Assembly: GCF_002531935.1 (NCBI RefSeq)
Contig: NZ_NWSV01000009.1
Coordinates: 124,001-188,000, forward strand
DNA from: Rhizobium chutanense
GTDB taxonomy: Bacteria > Pseudomonadota > Alphaproteobacteria > Rhizobiales > Rhizobiaceae
Direction of reading: 5' to 3'
Length of the DNA stretch: 64,000 nucleotides
Part shown: positions 62,067 through 64,000 of the stretch, in pieces
Layout of the letters: the number at the start of each line of letters is the position of its first letter
Position numbering within the stretch: the first letter of the stretch is position 1
Position numbers and translations under genes: made by a program
Notes under the pieces: model-generated
Database searches by the model: none
The model's input: only the letters and a program-made list of their open reading frames with translations
Told to the model about the DNA's origin: nothing

Positions 62067-63077
62067 TTAGGGCCGGACGATGACCTTGATCTCGCCCGGC
62101 AACGGCGCGTTGCCGACCACGTCGGCGACCTCCTCGAGACTTATGGTTCTGGTGACCAATGCGTCCAGTTCCAATGCTCCGCTTGCGACCATTGCCGCAG
62201 CGCGCGAATGGGTGAAGGGGTTGAGGTAGGCCGGCCTGATATCGACTTCGTTGATCAGCAGATCAAAGGGCAGAACCGGTACCTCGACACCCGCAGGCGT
62301 GACCCCAAACAGCACCAAGGTGCCACCGCGCCGCGCCATCCTCAGACCGCTTTGCAGCGTGTCGCTGACGCCGGCGCACTCGATGACCACATCGGCGCCG
62401 CCTTTGGTGACCTCTCGAACCGACGCGACCGTGTCCGAAGAATTCGGGTCGAAGGCGTGCGTCGCCCCCAGGCGCAGGGCGGCCTGGCGTCTCGATTGCT
62501 GACGCGTGATCAAAATGATCTCGCCAGCCCCGGCCAGGCGGGCCAGCTGCACCATCAGCAGGCCGATCACGCCGCCGCCGAGGATCGCGACGCTGTCGCC
62601 CGGACGGATCCCTGCCTTGTCGATGGCGTGGATGCAGCAGGCCAGCGGTTCCGAGAAGGCGCCGTGAACGGGATCGAGGCCAGCCGGCAGCGTGAAGGCC
62701 TGCGCATGCGGCACGGCCACATATTCGGCAAAGCCGCCATCCCGCGTCACGCCGATGGCGGTCAGCCTCTCGCACAGGTTCGGCCGCGCCCGCGTGCAAG
62801 CCGGACAGGTGCCGCAGGCGATATTCGGGTCGACCGTCACCAGCTCGCCGCCGGTAAAGCGGGTGACGCCATCACCGATCTCTTCGACGATGCCGCAGAA
62901 TTCGTGGCCCAGCGTGACCGGGATCGCCGTCGGATATTCGCCCTTGTACATGTGGCGATCGGAACCGCAGATGCCGGCGGCGGCGACCCGGACAAGCAGC
63001 TCGCCCGGCCCGGCAACCGGTTTCTCAACGCTGCGCATGGTCAAAGACCCGATCGACTCCAAACGTACAGCTCTCAT
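62067..63077 (-). CDS. zinc-dependent sorbitol/threonine-type dehydrogenase
   Basis: This 336-residue protein is a medium-chain alcohol dehydrogenase. The catalytic zinc site is CGSDRHMYKG with GHEFCGIVEE. The structural zinc loop is CGTCPACTRARPNLC with all four Cys. The NAD-binding motif is VAILGGGVIGLLMVQLA. Family members oxidise sorbitol, xylitol, L-threonine or related polyols. It is preceded by the SDR gene at 63133 on the same strand, 55 bases apart. Confidence 0.92.
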   Translation of the reverse strand: MRAVRLESIGSLTMRSVEKPVAGPGELLVRVAAAGICGSDRHMYKGEYPTAIPVTLGHEFCGIVEEIGDGVTRFTGGELVTVDPNIACGTCPACTRARPNLCERLTAIGVTRDGGFAEYVAVPHAQAFTLPAGLDPVHGAFSEPLACCIHAIDKAGIRPGDSVAILGGGVIGLLMVQLARLAGAGEIILITRQQSRRQAALRLGATHAFDPNSSDTVASVREVTKGGADVVIECAGVSDTLQSGLRMARRGGTLVLFGVTPAGVEVPVLPFDLLINEVDIRPAYLNPFTHSRAAAMVASGALELDALVTRTISLEEVADVVGNAPLPGEIKVIVRP

Positions 63078-63132
63078 TCCACTCCTCCAGACCTCAAGCT
63101 TGATTGCCTCTTGCTGCCGATGAAACGAAGCG

Positions 63133-63921
63133 TCAGCTCATGACATTGCCGCCATCGACATTGTAACACTGCGCCACGATGTATGCTGCATCGGGGCCGG
63201 CCAGGAAGGCCGCCATGGCCGCTTGCTCCTCAGGGGCGCCAAATCGTCCGGCAGGAACGGCCGCAGCGACGCGGCGCTTGACGTCGCCGGGTTTCAACCC
63301 TTCCCGGCTGCCGAGTTTTCTATCGACGACGTCCCACATCGGCGTATCGACGACGCCCGGAGCGATGGCGTTGACGTTGATCCCGTAACGGATCAGCTCC
63401 AGGGCGCAGCTTTGCGTGATGCTGATGACGGCCGCCTTGGAGGCGCAGTAGGCCACGGCAGGTCCCTCGCCCCGACGCCCCGCCTGGGACGAGAAATTGA
63501 TGATGCGTCCGCCTGCCCCTCGCTCCACCATGTGCCGGGCAACGGCCTGCGTCATGAAGATCAGGCCTTCGATATTGACCTGAAAGACCCGAGCGGTCCG
63601 GTCGCGGGATATTTCCAGAATGGACTCGACCTCGTAAATGCCGGCGGCGTTGACCAGGATGTCGATCTGACCGGCGGTTGATATCGTGAAGCGCGTAGCG
63701 TCTTCGATGCTGTCCTGGCTGGTCACATCAAGCGCCACACCCCAGGCATCAGGGCCGATCGCTTCCGCCACCCGGACGCATCGTTCGCCGTCGAGATCCG
63801 CCACGACAACTCTGGCGCCCTCGGCGGCGAAGCGTTCGCATACCGCCTTGCCGATGCCGCTCGCTCCTCCCGTAACCAGTGCCACCTTGCCGGAAAGCCG
63901 CGCCGTTTCCGCATAGGTCAT
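63133..63921 (-). CDS. SDR family NAD(P)-dependent oxidoreductase (polyol dehydrogenase-like)
   Basis: This 262-residue protein has the SDR cofactor motif TGGASGIGKAVCERF (residues about 17-31), Asp in VVVADLDGE that favours NAD, NAAG in ILVNAAGIYE, catalytic Ser in INFSSQAGRRG and YCASK near residue 159. Such enzymes oxidise polyols such as sorbitol or galactitol. It starts 79 bases before the window edge, and partner genes such as a transporter may lie further right. The dehydrogenase at 62067 follows it in the same operon. Confidence 0.93.
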   Translation of the reverse strand: MTYAETARLSGKVALVTGGASGIGKAVCERFAAEGARVVVADLDGERCVRVAEAIGPDAWGVALDVTSQDSIEDATRFTISTAGQIDILVNAAGIYEVESILEISRDRTARVFQVNIEGLIFMTQAVARHMVERGAGGRIINFSSQAGRRGEGPAVAYCASKAAVISITQSCALELIRYGINVNAIAPGVVDTPMWDVVDRKLGSREGLKPGDVKRRVAAAVPAGRFGAPEEQAAMAAFLAGPDAAYIVAQCYNVDGGNVMS

Positions 63922-64000
63922 CGCCCCACCTCCCCGGTCGCACCTAAACCGATGAGTGTGGCGCGCACGGCTGCCATAACGAATAGCTTCATGTCTGCTC

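Noticed and set aside
1..64000. CRISPR arrays, tRNA or rRNA genes, insertion sequences and prophage genes
   Set aside because: No regularly spaced repeats, cloverleaf sequences, transposases or phage structural genes were seen on either strand.

Overview
The window looks like chromosome of a Rhizobium of the R. leguminosarum / R. etli type. The evidence is the characteristic rhizobial order of one large motility and chemotaxis cluster, the presence of visN/visR, motE, cheS and cheT (genes typical of rhizobia), three tandem flagellin genes, RIME-like palindromic repeats, two ku genes side by side, and a fused secDF gene. Base composition is GC-rich throughout, except for a visibly AT-richer stretch near 55.6-58 kb. 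No tRNA, rRNA, CRISPR array, transposase or prophage gene was found.

Bases 1-34,000 hold the motility and chemotaxis cluster. Read along the minus strand from right to left, it runs icpA-cheS-cheY1-cheA-cheW-cheR-cheB-cheY2-cheD-cheT-fliF, visN-visR, then flgF-fliI-(unknown gene), flgB-flgC-fliE-flgG-flgA-flgI-motE-flgH-fliL-fliP, and finally three flagellins. A plus-strand block, motA-fliM-fliN-fliG-flhB plus an unknown gene, sits in the middle. Together these encode the MS ring, rod, P and L rings, export gate, C ring, stator and filament, and a chemosensory pathway with two CheY proteins. The LuxR-type pair VisN/VisR is known in S. meliloti as the master regulator of motility. A three-gene insert (an O-GlcNAc-transferase-like protein, an Lrp/AsnC regulator and a YdeN-like hydrolase) lies between fliP and the flagellins. 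motB, motC, flgE, flgK, flgL, flhA, fliQ, fliR and rem are absent and presumably lie left of base 1.

Bases 34,000-41,200 hold a 37-codon ORF, a GT39 membrane glycosyltransferase, an XRE regulator divergent from a CPA2 cation/proton antiporter, a small membrane protein and secDF. Bases 41,300-48,450 hold an unusually dense signalling block: two histidine kinases, three single-domain response regulators, a LuxR-type regulator and a receiver-kinase-receiver hybrid. One kinase has nine or so membrane segments and a PAS domain with FixL-like haem-pocket residues. This block is my best candidate for an undescribed system.

Bases 48,500-55,700 hold redox and stress genes: a fused MhqO-like dioxygenase / MhqD-like hydrolase, an EamA exporter, an FAD/NAD(P) protein, an OsmC protein, two small proteins and two convergent ku genes. 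Sequences matching the alphaproteobacterial general-stress (EcfG/RpoE2) promoter consensus lie upstream of both transcription units that lead to ku genes. Bases 55,700-60,900 hold a probable surface-polysaccharide module (SGNH hydrolase, ExoQ/Wzy-like polymerase, acyltransferase, beta-helix protein, lipase-like protein). The window ends with a LacI regulator and two polyol or sugar dehydrogenases, probably part of a catabolic operon that continues to the right.
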